From: Acidovorax sp. NO-1
GTDB taxonomy: Bacteria; Pseudomonadota; Gammaproteobacteria; Burkholderiales; Burkholderiaceae_C
Assembly (NCBI RefSeq): GCF_000238595.1
Contig: NZ_AGTS01000088.1
Location: 1-53,237 of the forward strand
Length of the DNA: 53,237 bases
Reading direction: 5' to 3'
Translations under genes and position numbers: made by a program
Notes under the pieces: generated by a model
What the model was told of the DNA's origin: nothing
Seen by the model: only the letters and a program-made list of their open reading frames with translations
Databases searched by the model: none
Shown: positions 43,815 through 53,237 of the stretch, in pieces
How positions within the stretch are numbered: position 1 is the first letter of the stretch
Layout of the letters: each line of letters opens with the position of its first letter

Positions 43815-43829
43815 GGTTATCGAGTTACA
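43815..43829. promoter_or_regulatory. Candidate HexR operator between the SMP-30 gene and edd
   Basis: GGTTATCGAGTTACA: perfect right arm and 3 of 5 in the left arm. It is 15 bp from the SMP-30 ATG and 69 bp from the edd ATG, so it could serve both. Confidence 0.5.
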
Positions 43830-43898
43830 TTCTAGGGCCTCAGACAACGGGCTCCGGCGCCATGCACGGGGTCCTGCCACCCACCGATGGAGACTTCC

Positions 43899-45668
43899 AT
43901 GCACCCAGTTGTAGCGCGCGTGACCGAGCGCATTGTCCAGCGCAGCGCAGACACCCGCGGCGCCTACCTCGCCGGCATCGACAGCATGCTGGCCCGCAAA
44001 CCCACCCAGGACCGCATGGGCTGCGCCAATCTGGCCCACGCCTATGCTGCACTGCCGGGCTCTGACAAGTTCAAGGTCACGGTCGAAAAGGCGCCCAACA
44101 TTGGCGTGGTCACGGCCTACAACGACATGTTGTCGGCCCACCAGCCCTACCAAAGTTACCCCGCCGTTCTGCGGGATGAGGCCGCCCAGCACGGCGCCAC
44201 GGTGCAGGTGGCAGGCGGTGTGCCTGCGATGTGCGATGGCGTGACGCAGGGCACGCCCGGCATGGAGCTGTCGCTGTTCTCCCGCGATGCCATTGCCATG
44301 GGCACTGCGGTAGCGCTGTCCCATGATGTGTTCGATGGTGCGCTGCTGCTGGGTGTGTGCGACAAGATCGTGCCGGGCCTCTTGATTGGTGCGCTGCACT
44401 ATGGGCACCTGCCGTGCGTGTTCGTGCCCGCAGGCCCCATGGGCACCGGCCTGCCGAACAAGGAGAAAGCCAAGGTGCGCGAGCAGTACGCACAAGGGCT
44501 GGTGGGGCGTGATGAGTTGCTCAAGGCAGAGTCTGCCGCGTACCACAGCCCCGGCACCTGCACCTTCTACGGCACCGCAAACAGCAACCAGATGCTGCTG
44601 GAAGCCATGGGCCTGCATGTGCCCGGCGCGGCGTTTGCCCCGCCCGGCACCGAAGAGCGCGAAGCCTTCACGCGCCAGGCCGTGCGCACGGTGCTCGACA
44701 TTGGCAAGCGTGGCCAGCGCTTTACGCCCATCGGGCGCGTGGTGGATGAGCGCTGCATCGTCAACGCCATGGTGGCCCTGCTGGCCACGGGCGGTTCCAC
44801 CAACCATTTGATCCACTGGGTGGCCATTGCGCGCAGCGCGGGCATCCTGATCGACTGGTCGGACTTTGACGAACTCTCGTCCGCCGTGCCGCTGCTGGCC
44901 CGCGTGTACCCCAATGGCGATGCCGACGTGAACCAGTTCCAGGCCGCAGGCGGCCCCGCATGGATCCTGCGCGAGCTGCTGTCCGGCGGCTTCATGCACC
45001 CCGATGTGATGAGCGTGAACGCGGGCGGCATTGCCGCAGGCGGGCAGGGCGCCCCGGCGGTGTCGGGTGACGAAGCCGTGTTGCGCCCCGTGACCCGGCC
45101 GTTTTCGCCCACCGGCGGGTTGCGCCTGCTGCAAGGGCGCCTGGGCCGTGCGGTGATCAAGGTGTCGGCCGTGCCCGAAGACCGTCACATCATCGAAGCG
45201 CCTGCGCGCGTGTTCGATTCGCAAGAGGCTTTGCTCGCCGCCTTTGCTGCGGGCGAGGTGCAGCAGGACATGGTGGCCGTGGTGCGCTTTCAGGGCCCGC
45301 AGGCCAACGGCATGCCCGAACTGCACAAGCTCACCCCGCCGCTGGCCGTGCTGCAAAACCAGGGCTTCAAGGTGGCGCTGGTCACCGACGGCCGCATGAG
45401 CGGCGCATCGGGCAAGGTGCCCGCCGCCATCCACGTCACACCCGAGGCCTTGGCTGGCGGCCCGCTGGCCAAGGTGCTGGACGGCGACATTGTGCGGGTG
45501 GACGCCGTGGCCGGCACGCTCGATGTGCTGGTCGATGAAGCCACCTGGGCGGCACGCCCCGTGGCGCCATACACCGCGCCTTCCGCCACCGGCTTTGGCC
45601 GTGAACTGTTTACCAACTTTCGCCGCCACGCAGGCGGCGCCGAACAAGGAGCCTGCACGTGGTTGTAA
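43899..45668 (+). CDS. edd: Phosphogluconate dehydratase
   Basis: Dehydrates 6-phosphogluconate to KDPG, the defining ED step, using an iron-sulfur cluster. The 589-residue protein belongs to the IlvD/Edd family: [16 protein letters not shown], the cluster Cys in AMCDGVTQG (about 112) and [10 protein letters not shown] (about 154), then [20 protein letters not shown] and [18 protein letters not shown]. The ATG at 43899 is preceded by GGAG at 43888-43891 and gives the family start [12 protein letters not shown], like E. coli Edd; an ATG at 43887 is less likely. Confidence 0.96.
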   Translation: MHPVVARVTERIVQRSADTRGAYLAGIDSMLARKPTQDRMGCANLAHAYAALPGSDKFKVTVEKAPNIGVVTAYNDMLSAHQPYQSYPAVLRDEAAQHGATVQVAGGVPAMCDGVTQGTPGMELSLFSRDAIAMGTAVALSHDVFDGALLLGVCDKIVPGLLIGALHYGHLPCVFVPAGPMGTGLPNKEKAKVREQYAQGLVGRDELLKAESAAYHSPGTCTFYGTANSNQMLLEAMGLHVPGAAFAPPGTEEREAFTRQAVRTVLDIGKRGQRFTPIGRVVDERCIVNAMVALLATGGSTNHLIHWVAIARSAGILIDWSDFDELSSAVPLLARVYPNGDADVNQFQAAGGPAWILRELLSGGFMHPDVMSVNAGGIAAGGQGAPAVSGDEAVLRPVTRPFSPTGGLRLLQGRLGRAVIKVSAVPEDRHIIEAPARVFDSQEALLAAFAAGEVQQDMVAVVRFQGPQANGMPELHKLTPPLAVLQNQGFKVALVTDGRMSGASGKVPAAIHVTPEALAGGPLAKVLDGDIVRVDAVAGTLDVLVDEATWAARPVAPYTAPSATGFGRELFTNFRRHAGGAEQGACTWL

Positions 45669-45673
45669 AGGCT

Positions 45674-45713
45674 GCCCCCCTGAGCCGCTTCGCGTCATCC
45701 CCCCAGGGGGACG
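45674..45713 (+). repeat. GC-rich interspersed repeat, copy B
   Basis: GCCCCCCTGAGCCGCTTCGC then GTCATCCCCCCAGGGGGACG, matching the element at 8316-8355 with four differences I can see. It lies in the 145-bp edd-eda gap, just after the edd stop, and can form a strong hairpin. Confidence 0.75.
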
Positions 45714-45813
45714 CCACCCGTGGCCTGGCAAAGCCAGTTCCACGGTGGCCCTCGCATTGCATCGCGCCAGTTTCATATGCCGCTCGCGGTACTCAAAATT
45801 AAGGAATAAACCC

Positions 45814-46443
45814 GTGAATCCCCTCGACATCGCCAGCCATGGCCCCGTCATCCCCGTCATCGTGATCGACCGCGTGGAAGACGCGCTCCCCCTGGCCGAG
45901 TCGCTGCTGGCCGGTGGCGTGAAGGTGCTGGAAGTCACGCTGCGCACAGCTGCGGGCCTGCCCGCCATCGAAGCCATTGCTCGCAACTTGCCCGAGGCCG
46001 TGGTGGGTGTAGGCACGGTGCTCAACGCTGACGACGCGCGCCGCGCGAGCGAGGCCGGGGCGCGGTTTGCCGTGAGCCCCGGCTATACGTCTGCAGTGGG
46101 CAGCGCCTGCAAGGGGCTGAACCTGCCCCTGCTGCCCGGCGTGGCCACCTCCAGCGAAATCATGGCGGCCCTGGCCGACGGGTTTTCGTTCCTCAAGCTC
46201 TTCCCGGCCGAGGCCGTAGGCGGCATCCCGCTGCTCAAGTCCTGGGCCAGCCCGTTTGGCCAGGTGAGCTTTTGCCCCACGGGGGGTATCACCCACGCCA
46301 CGGCGTCCAACTACCTGGCGCTGCCCAATGTGCGCTGCGTGGGCGGCTCGTGGCTCACGCCCACCGATGCGGTGCGCGCGGGCGACTGGGCGCGCATCAC
46401 GCAACTGGCGCGTGAGAGCGCGGCACTGCGCATGCCGCGCTGA
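45814..46443 (+). CDS. eda: KDPG/KHG aldolase
   Basis: Class I aldolase that splits KDPG into pyruvate and glyceraldehyde-3-phosphate. The 209-residue protein has the catalytic Glu40 (KVLEVTLRT), phosphate-binding VGVGTVLN, the Schiff-base Lys128 in FLKLFPAE, and FCPTGGI. It starts with GTG at 45814, preceded by AAGGA at 8 nt, giving the family N-terminus NPLDIASHGPVIPVI. The gap to edd is 145 bp and holds a repeat; an antisense frame covers the gene but has no support. Confidence 0.96.
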   Translation: MNPLDIASHGPVIPVIVIDRVEDALPLAESLLAGGVKVLEVTLRTAAGLPAIEAIARNLPEAVVGVGTVLNADDARRASEAGARFAVSPGYTSAVGSACKGLNLPLLPGVATSSEIMAALADGFSFLKLFPAEAVGGIPLLKSWASPFGQVSFCPTGGITHATASNYLALPNVRCVGGSWLTPTDAVRAGDWARITQLARESAALRMPR

Positions 46444-46444
46444 A

Positions 46445-46512
46445 AATTTGAGTAAAAATAGGCTGTAAGGCTTTGTGGTAAAGCGCTGGCAGCTATCGAA
46501 ACAATAGTAAAA
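46445..46512. repeat. Interspersed palindromic repeat after eda
   Basis: A degenerate left half (TAGGCTGTAAGGCTTTGTGG) followed by TAAAGCGCTGGCAGCTATCG and AAACAATAG. Directly adjoining it is the eda/groEL terminator. Confidence 0.65.
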
Positions 46513-46543
46513 AACCCCGCAGGCCTTGCAGCCTGCGGGGTTT
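46512..46543. terminator. Bidirectional Rho-independent terminator between eda and groEL
   Basis: Perfect 13-bp arms AAACCCCGCAGGC (46512-46524) and GCCTGCGGGGTTT (46531-46543) with a 6-nt loop; runs of T follow in both directions, suiting the convergent eda and groEL. Confidence 0.92.
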
Positions 46544-46596
46544 GTTTTTTGGCGTTACCGGGTGGGCTTGCAGCCTGCCCGGTATGTGCCGGGCAA

Positions 46597-48316
<1,720 letters not shown>

Positions 48317-48343
48317 AAATGAGTGAATCAGAGAGAGGGAGAA

Positions 48344-48634
48344 TTACTTCTCAACCACTGCAAAGAGATCGTCTTCCTTCATGACCAGCAGCTCGTCGCC
48401 GTTGACCTTGACGGTCTGGCCCGAGTACTTGCCGAACAGAACGCGGTCACCGACCTTCACGTTCAGGGCAAGCACGTCGCCCTTGTCGTTCTTCTTGCCA
48501 GGGCCGACGGCCAGCACTTCACCTTGATCGGGCTTTTCGGCGGCGTTGTCAGGGATCACGATGCCGGAGGCGGTCGTGGTTTCGCTTTCGATACGCTTGA
48601 CGATCACGCGATCGTGCAGAGGGCGAAGGTTCAT
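48344..48634 (-). CDS. groES: Co-chaperonin GroES
   Basis: Heptameric lid of the GroEL chamber. The 96-residue protein begins [19 protein letters not shown], has the mobile loop ([17 protein letters not shown]) and ends [13 protein letters not shown]. The ATG at 48634 follows AGGAG. The frame extends to 48703 but the upstream part is not GroES. It is the first gene of the groESL operon. Confidence 0.98.
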   Translation of the reverse strand: MNLRPLHDRVIVKRIESETTTASGIVIPDNAAEKPDQGEVLAVGPGKKNDKGDVLALNVKVGDRVLFGKYSGQTVKVNGDELLVMKEDDLFAVVEK

Positions 48635-48725
48635 TGCATTGCTCCTGTTTTCAGTAAAAAAAGCTTGATTGACCTGGCATCCGGCACTTCCGGATACCTC
48701 CAAACTGCCTGCAGTCGAGGCATTG

Positions 48726-48752
48726 TTAGCACTCGACTGCGGTGAGTGCTAA
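48726..48752. promoter_or_regulatory. CIRCE operator (HrcA binding site)
   Basis: TTAGCACTC (48726-48734), 9-nt spacer, GAGTGCTAA (48744-48752): a perfect CIRCE element. HrcA binds it and represses groESL until heat shock. It lies just downstream of the promoter and about 90 bp before the groES ATG. Confidence 0.97.
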
Positions 48753-48779
48753 TGATACGGGCATTTGTGGCGTTTTCAA
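48752..48779 (-). promoter_or_regulatory. groESL promoter
   Basis: On the minus strand TTGAAA (48779-48774), a 16-nt spacer and TATCAT (48757-48752) directly abut the CIRCE. CTTGAAA with CCCGTATCAT also resembles a sigma-32 promoter, so dual use is possible. Confidence 0.7.
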
Positions 48780-48915
48780 GACGCGTTTTTCGCTTCCCGC
48801 GAAAACTGGTGGCTACCCAATGAGCGGGCGAAGGCCTTGCGGATGTGCTTTGGTATGCCTCAGAGTCTTGAACGAGGCCGTCGCTATGTCGTCATTTACA
48901 CTTCGGGTCGTTTGA

Positions 48916-48964
48916 AGTGGTTGGCTGATCTGGATTGCGTGCTTGCTCCAGCCGTGCAACCACT
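48916..48964. other. Inverted repeat in the groES-DUF2304 gap
   Basis: AGTGGTTGGCTG (48916-48927) and CAGCCGTGCAACCACT (48949-48964) can pair around a 21-nt loop. The gap 48781-49029 (249 bp) is AT-richer than the flanks and shows no supported gene; it should hold the promoter of the polysaccharide locus. Confidence 0.35.
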
Positions 48965-49029
48965 CATGTCCCGCCCTTAAGAGCGTCTTCTGGACCTCCC
49001 AATTGTTTCCTGAACGGGCTTGGAGTTTC

Positions 49030-49401
49030 ATGCCATCTTTGCAAATTACCACTTCGCTGATGGGCATTGGCTTGGCGGTGCTAATCCTCTATCTGATACG
49101 CCGGGACCATCTTTACCTCATGCACGGCCTGTTCTGGGTTGTGGTGGCGGCTGCTGCTGCAGTTTTAGGCGCCTGGCCTGGTCTCATCGATCGTCTGGCC
49201 AGGTGGACGGGGTTCAGCTATCCGCCAGCGCTGTTGCTGCTTTTGGCCTGCATGGTGCTGGTGGTCAAAGCCCTGCATGCAGATATGGTGAACACGCGCA
49301 TTGAGCGCGACGTGCGCCGTTTGAACCAGCGTTTGGCGTTGCTGGAGGCAGATCTTGAATCGGTTCGCCAGGTTGGGTCAGCTGAATCGTCCAACCCGTG
49401 A
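49030..49401 (+). CDS. DUF2304 family membrane protein
   Basis: Small inner-membrane protein of unknown function, 123 residues. Three hydrophobic segments (about 5-21, 32-50 and 61-78) are followed by a charged, coiled-coil-prone tail (HADMVNTRIERDVRRLNQRL onward). This layout is that of DUF2304 proteins, often found beside glycosyltransferase genes. GGAG at 49022-49025 precedes the ATG. The stop overlaps the GTG start of the next gene by 4 nt, so it belongs to the polysaccharide operon. Base composition is lower in GC than the housekeeping genes to the left. Confidence 0.75.
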   Translation: MPSLQITTSLMGIGLAVLILYLIRRDHLYLMHGLFWVVVAAAAAVLGAWPGLIDRLARWTGFSYPPALLLLLACMVLVVKALHADMVNTRIERDVRRLNQRLALLEADLESVRQVGSAESSNP

Positions 49402-50864
49402 CAAACCTCTTGTTCCCCGTCATTTTGTGCGGCGGCTCAGGCACTCGCTTGTGGCCGCTCTCGCGAGAAAGCTATCCCAAGCAGTTCTTGGCGTTCTCGG
49501 GCACGAAAACCATGCTGCAGCAGACCGCTACGCGCCTACAGGGCCTGCAGTCTGTCATCCCAGTCGCTAAAGCACCGGTTTTGGTTTGCAATGAAGATCA
49601 TCGGTTTCTGGCAGCTAGCCAGTTGGTAGAAGCGGGCGTGTTTGGCGCAACCATTCTTCTGGAGCCTGTGGCGCGAAATACCGCACCAGCATTAACCCTT
49701 GCCGCGCTACAAGCTACCGCCCAGGGGGCAGACCCCGTCATGCTTGCAATGCCGGCAGATCACGTTGTTACAGACTTGGCAGCATTTCACAGCGCAGTGC
49801 AAACGGCTTACGCAGCAGCAAGCCAGGGGCGAGTTGTTACCTTTGGGGTAAAGGCCGACTATCCCGAAACCGGCTATGGCTACATACGCCATCAGAGCAC
49901 TCAGGCGCAAGGAGTTTTTTGGGTCGAGGGTTTCACCGAAAAACCCGATGCTGACACGGCCCAGCAATATCTGAATGCAGGTAACTACCTGTGGAACAGC
50001 GGCCTGTTTATGCTCCGCGCCAGCTCATGGTTGAAGGCGATAGGCGTTTGCCGCCCCGACATCCTTCAAGCCTGTGAGAAATCGATGCAAGCAGCCCGAC
50101 ACGACCTTGACTTCACTCGGCCGGATGCCACAGCTTTTTCGCTTTGCCCATCTGATTCCATTGACTACGCAGTGATGGAAAAGCTGCCAACACACCCTGA
50201 ATGGGGCTTGGCGCCGTGCGTGGTACCTTTACAAGCGGGGTGGTCAGATGTGGGGGCATGGGATGCTCTGTGGGGTGTGAGCGCACATGACGCTCAAGGC
50301 AATGCCCTGCTTGGCGACGCCGTGGTGCAGCAAAACTGCACCAATTCGCTGCTATTGGCCAGCAGCCGCCTCGTAGCAGGTGTGGGGCTGCAAAACCTCA
50401 TCGTGGTTGAAACTCCTGACGCCGTGCTGGTTGTTGACAAACGCTTTACCCAAGAGGTCAAACAGGTGGTGGCAAACCTTGCGCGTGATGGTGATGCTTT
50501 GGCGCACACGCACCGCAAGGTCCATCGCCCTTGGGGCTGGTATGACAGTATCGATCGTGGCGAACGATTTCAGGTCAAGCGCATCGTGGTGAACCCAGGC
50601 GCCAGCCTCAGCCTGCAAATGCACAACCACCGCGCCGAGCACTGGGTGGTGGTGAAAGGCATTGCTGAAGTCACGCACGGTGAGCGCTGCTTTTGCCTGC
50701 ACGAAAACGAGTCGACATTCATTCCCGTCGGCCACCCACACCGGCTGCGTAACCCGGGGACAGAGCCCTTGGAGATCATCGAAATCCAGTCTGGCGCTTA
50801 TCTGGGCGAAGACGACATCGTGCGTTTGGAAGACGCGTACGGCCGCACAGAGCGGGTGCAATGA
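49398..50864 (+). CDS. manC: Mannose-1-phosphate guanylyltransferase / mannose-6-phosphate isomerase (ManC/AlgA type)
   Basis: Makes GDP-mannose for surface polysaccharide; the type II enzyme also isomerises mannose-6-phosphate. The 488-residue protein has the pyrophosphorylase signature CGGSGTRLWPLSRESYPKQF at about 11-30, EKPDAD in the substrate loop, and the C-terminal cupin isomerase domain with QMHNHRAEHWVVVKG metal ligands. The GTG start at 49398 overlaps the previous stop. Codons are less GC-biased than in neighbours, suggesting acquisition with the locus. Confidence 0.93.
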   Translation: MTNLLFPVILCGGSGTRLWPLSRESYPKQFLAFSGTKTMLQQTATRLQGLQSVIPVAKAPVLVCNEDHRFLAASQLVEAGVFGATILLEPVARNTAPALTLAALQATAQGADPVMLAMPADHVVTDLAAFHSAVQTAYAAASQGRVVTFGVKADYPETGYGYIRHQSTQAQGVFWVEGFTEKPDADTAQQYLNAGNYLWNSGLFMLRASSWLKAIGVCRPDILQACEKSMQAARHDLDFTRPDATAFSLCPSDSIDYAVMEKLPTHPEWGLAPCVVPLQAGWSDVGAWDALWGVSAHDAQGNALLGDAVVQQNCTNSLLLASSRLVAGVGLQNLIVVETPDAVLVVDKRFTQEVKQVVANLARDGDALAHTHRKVHRPWGWYDSIDRGERFQVKRIVVNPGASLSLQMHNHRAEHWVVVKGIAEVTHGERCFCLHENESTFIPVGHPHRLRNPGTEPLEIIEIQSGAYLGEDDIVRLEDAYGRTERVQ

Positions 50865-50865
50865 G

Positions 50866-51984
50866 ATGAGCGATGCGCCGCAAACGGTAGCCGAAGCCCC
50901 TGCCCTGATTCTGATGTCGCGGCACGATACGCCGTGTGCACCCGGGTCGGGGATTGGCGTGCTTGTCATCAACTACAACACCGCCCGCCAAACCTTGCGT
51001 TGCCTCGAGTCCATTCAGCAGTCCACCTTGTTGCCAGACTGGGTGCTGGTGCTGGATAACGCGTCGTCCACTGAAGATTTCCAACACCTGTGCAATGGGT
51101 GTCGGCCGCCTCAAGGCGGAAGTCTGCAAATTTATCGCTCAGACACCAATCTGGGCTTTGCCTGCGGCAGCAATGCACTCATCGATCTGTTGCTTCGCCA
51201 AACGGGATGCCAGCAAATCATGTTGCTGAACAACGATGCCGTTGCACAGAAGGAAATGTTGGCCACACTGAGCGAAGCGCTGGTTGCTGCAGGCAGCGGG
51301 GCAGGCTTGGCCGGAGGGCGCATGCACAAACTGGCAAATACTGCAGAGGTAGATACGCTGGGCATATCCATGTATGCCAGCCTGATGCCGGCAGATCGCA
51401 AAACACTGGATGACATCTACATAGGCCCCACGGGGGGCTGCTGTATGTTCACCCGTGCACTCGCAGAGCACCTCAAGACCGTATCCGGCTACTGTTTTGA
51501 CCCGCGCTTTTTTTGCTATTGCGAAGATACCGATATGGTTTTGCGTGCTGTGCTGCTGGGTTATCGCCCTATTTATGTAGACCAGTTGATGGCACTGCAT
51601 GAAGGCCAAGCGAGCAGCGGCGGTGGCTATAACGCTTTTATCGCTTACCACGGGCTTCGAAACACGCTGTGGATGCATATCAAGCTCATCCCCGCAGGCA
51701 TGCTATGGCGCTTCGGCCCTCTGCTGCTGCTGGCACATATCGCAATGGTGGCCCGCCACACCCTCTCAGGGCGGTTTCTGCTGATGTGGCGGGTTTACCG
51801 AGACGCGCTGCGTAAGCTGCCGGAGTTCATGGCAGAGCGCAAACGACTTGGCTCACACGTGCAGGCACAATCTGTCAAATTGACACAATGTGTAACGCCT
51901 CGCTTCTACCGCAAAGGGTATGCCCGCTTGGTGGCGCAAGAGCACTCCATATTCAGAAGATTCTTTTTGGGTTCTAGATCATGA
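50866..51984 (+). CDS. Family 2 (rhamnosyltransferase-like) glycosyltransferase
   Basis: GT-A fold glycosyltransferase, 372 residues, acting at the cytoplasmic face on a lipid-linked or surface glycan. [20 protein letters not shown] and VLVLDNASS start the nucleotide-sugar domain; NNDAV is the DxD-like position, and [14 protein letters not shown] the acceptor-side ED motif of rhamnosyltransferase-type enzymes. A hydrophobic C-terminal segment ([13 protein letters not shown]) may bind the membrane. About 30 N-terminal residues precede the domain. The ATG is at 50866, 1 nt after the manC stop. Sugar donor (dTDP-rhamnose or GDP-mannose) cannot be read. Confidence 0.85.
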   Translation: MSDAPQTVAEAPALILMSRHDTPCAPGSGIGVLVINYNTARQTLRCLESIQQSTLLPDWVLVLDNASSTEDFQHLCNGCRPPQGGSLQIYRSDTNLGFACGSNALIDLLLRQTGCQQIMLLNNDAVAQKEMLATLSEALVAAGSGAGLAGGRMHKLANTAEVDTLGISMYASLMPADRKTLDDIYIGPTGGCCMFTRALAEHLKTVSGYCFDPRFFCYCEDTDMVLRAVLLGYRPIYVDQLMALHEGQASSGGGYNAFIAYHGLRNTLWMHIKLIPAGMLWRFGPLLLLAHIAMVARHTLSGRFLLMWRVYRDALRKLPEFMAERKRLGSHVQAQSVKLTQCVTPRFYRKGYARLVAQEHSIFRRFFLGSRS

Positions 51985-53051
51985 CTATCTTCGTCACCGG
52001 CGGCGCGGGTTTCATCGGCGCCAACTTCGTTCTCGACTGGGTAGCCGCGGCGGGTGAGCCCGTTGTCAACCTTGACAAGCTCACCTATGCAGGCAACCTG
52101 CACAACCTGGACAGCCTTCAGGGCGACACGCGCCACGTGTTCGTGCAAGGCGACATTGGCGACACCCCCCTGGTGGCCCGCCTGCTGGCTGAGCACCAGC
52201 CGCGCGCCGTGATCAACTTCGCCGCCGAGTCGCATGTGGACCGCTCCATCCACGGCCCCGAAGACTTCATACAGACCAACGTGGTCGGCACTTTCAGGCT
52301 TTTGGAGGCTGTAAGGCAATACTGGCAAGCGCTGCCAGCTATCAATAAAGAAGCATTCAGGCTTCTGCATGTGAGCACTGACGAGGTCTACGGCACCCTG
52401 GCTGCCGACGCCCCCGCGTTCACAGAGACGCATGGCTACGAGCCCAACAGCCCCTACAGCGCCAGCAAGGCCGCCAGCGACCACCTCGTGCGCGCCTGGC
52501 ACCACACCTACGGCCTGCCGGTGCTCACGACCAACTGCAGCAACAACTACGGGCCCTACCACTTCCCCGAAAAGCTCATCCCGCTGATGATTGTCAACGC
52601 ACTGGCCGGCAAGAACCTGCCCGTGTATGGCGACGGCATGCAGGTGCGCGACTGGCTCTACGTAAAAGACCACTGCAGCGCCATCTGCCGCGTGCTCGAA
52701 GCGGGCCGCCTGGGTGAAACCTACAACGTCGGCGGTTGGAACGAAAAACCCAACATCGACATCGTGAACACCGTGTGCGCTTTGCTCGACGAACTGCGCC
52801 CCCGCGCCGACGGCCAAAGCTACCGCACCCAGATCACGTACGTGAAAGACCGCCCCGGCCACGACCGACGCTATGCCATCGACGCGCGCAAGATCGAGCG
52901 CGCACTGGGCTGGAAACCTGCCGAGACCTTCGACACCGGCATCCGCAAGACCGTGCAGTGGTACCTGGACAACCCCGAATGGGTGGCCCAGGTACAAAGC
53001 GGCGCCTACCGCGACTGGGTTGCCCGGCAATACGAAGGCAACGCTGCATGA
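51981..53051 (+). CDS. rfbB: dTDP-glucose 4,6-dehydratase
   Basis: Second step of dTDP-L-rhamnose synthesis. The 356-residue extended SDR protein has the Rossmann motif [11 protein letters not shown] at 6-16, AESHVDRSI, the catalytic STDEVYG (about 132-138) with Asp-Glu, [10 protein letters not shown] (Tyr159, Lys163), and [15 protein letters not shown]. The ATG overlaps the previous stop (ATGA). Residues about 107-122 are encoded by an AT-rich patch that resembles the interspersed palindromic repeat. Confidence 0.96.
   Translation: MTIFVTGGAGFIGANFVLDWVAAAGEPVVNLDKLTYAGNLHNLDSLQGDTRHVFVQGDIGDTPLVARLLAEHQPRAVINFAAESHVDRSIHGPEDFIQTNVVGTFRLLEAVRQYWQALPAINKEAFRLLHVSTDEVYGTLAADAPAFTETHGYEPNSPYSASKAASDHLVRAWHHTYGLPVLTTNCSNNYGPYHFPEKLIPLMIVNALAGKNLPVYGDGMQVRDWLYVKDHCSAICRVLEAGRLGETYNVGGWNEKPNIDIVNTVCALLDELRPRADGQSYRTQITYVKDRPGHDRRYAIDARKIERALGWKPAETFDTGIRKTVQWYLDNPEWVAQVQSGAYRDWVARQYEGNAA
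52300..52345 (+). repeat. Palindromic repeat-like patch inside rfbB
   Basis: GAGGCTGTAAGGCAATACTG then GCAAGCGCTGCCAGCTATCA and ATAAA. It shares GCTGTAAGGC with the copy after eda and AAGCGCTGCCAGCTATCAATAA with the family. The codons (GTA, AGG, CAA, CCA, AAT, AAA) differ sharply from the GC-rich codons on both sides. Confidence 0.65.
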
Positions 53052-53237
53052 ACATCCTGCTGCTTGGCAAAGGCGGCCAGGTGGGCTGGGAGCTGCAACG
53101 CAGCCTGTCCATTCTTGGCCAGGTCACCGCGCTGGACTTTGACAGCCAGGACCACTGCGGCGACTTTGCCAACCCCGAAGGCATGCGCGACACCGTGCGC
53201 CAGCTGCGCCCGGACGTCATCGTCAACGCCGCCGCCC
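53048..53237 (+). CDS. rfbD: dTDP-4-dehydrorhamnose reductase, N-terminal part (cut by window end)
   Basis: Last step of dTDP-L-rhamnose synthesis. Only about 63 residues are in the window: [20 protein letters not shown] contains the NAD(P)-binding GxxGQxG motif of RmlD, and [11 protein letters not shown] the next Rossmann element. The ATG overlaps the rfbB stop by 4 nt, the usual rml order. Confidence 0.93.
   Translation, partial: MNILLLGKGGQVGWELQRSLSILGQVTALDFDSQDHCGDFANPEGMRDTVRQLRPDVIVNAAA

Noticed and set aside
43800..46025. Upstream extension of the SMP-30 frame (over 700 residues) antisense to edd
   Set aside because: The residues are compositionally biased and unlike any lactonase; the family start is the ATG at 43799.
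48765..48980. 71-residue frame between groES and the DUF2304 gene
   Set aside because: No ribosome-binding site or family similarity was seen and it starts within the groES promoter.

Overview
The window is chromosomal DNA of a GC-rich betaproteobacterium, most likely a member of the Comamonadaceae close to Acidovorax. The reasons are an Omp32-like porin with a C-terminal Phe and AT-richer codons, the type II secretion gene order, a complete Entner-Doudoroff (ED) gene set beside an RpiR/HexR-type regulator, a CIRCE-controlled groESL, and many copies of a roughly 60 bp palindromic interspersed repeat with an AGCGCTT core. The species call is inference. No tRNA, rRNA, CRISPR array, prophage or transposase gene was seen.

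Layout. 0.2-10.5 kb: type II secretion system; gspG-H-I-J-K-L-M-N-D-E run leftward and a short gspC is divergent; gspF is not in the window. 10.5-13.5 kb: cobC, cobS and ilvA on the minus strand, preceded by a candidate small RNA or attenuator. 13.9-16.3 kb: an OsmC-family protein, coq7 and a major porin. 16.5-26.8 kb: one peptide ABC transporter (two permeases, two ATPases) with three substrate-binding proteins and an M20 amidohydrolase. 26.9-28.9 kb: hexR and tal, divergent. 28.9-30.0 kb: a gene-free stretch holding a giant imperfect palindrome of about 0.7 kb. 30.0-39.4 kb: a two-component system divergent from a sugar ABC transporter operon (binding protein, LamB-like porin, two permeases, ATPase, glucokinase, YaeR-like glyoxalase). 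39.5-46.4 kb: zwf, pgi, an SMP-30 lactonase, edd and eda. 46.6-48.8 kb: groES-groEL. 49.0-53.2 kb: start of a surface-polysaccharide locus (DUF2304 protein, manC-type enzyme, glycosyltransferase, rfbB, partial rfbD).

How it fits together. Sugar enters through the LamB-like porin and the ABC transporter, is phosphorylated by glucokinase, oxidised by Zwf, possibly delactonised by the SMP-30 protein, and split by Edd and Eda; Pgi and transaldolase link to the other branches. Six 15-bp palindrome-like sites (TGTAA-N5-TTACA type) lie in front of hexR/tal, the transporter operon, zwf, pgi and SMP-30/edd, which points to one local HexR regulon.

The most unusual structure is repetitive DNA. The 60 bp palindrome occurs about a dozen times and four copies or copy-like patches lie in frame inside genes, including one that encodes the signal-peptide core of GspD. 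A second GC-rich repeat sits at the gspI/gspJ junction and between edd and eda, and an 87 bp unit is repeated 3.3 times between gspG and gspH.
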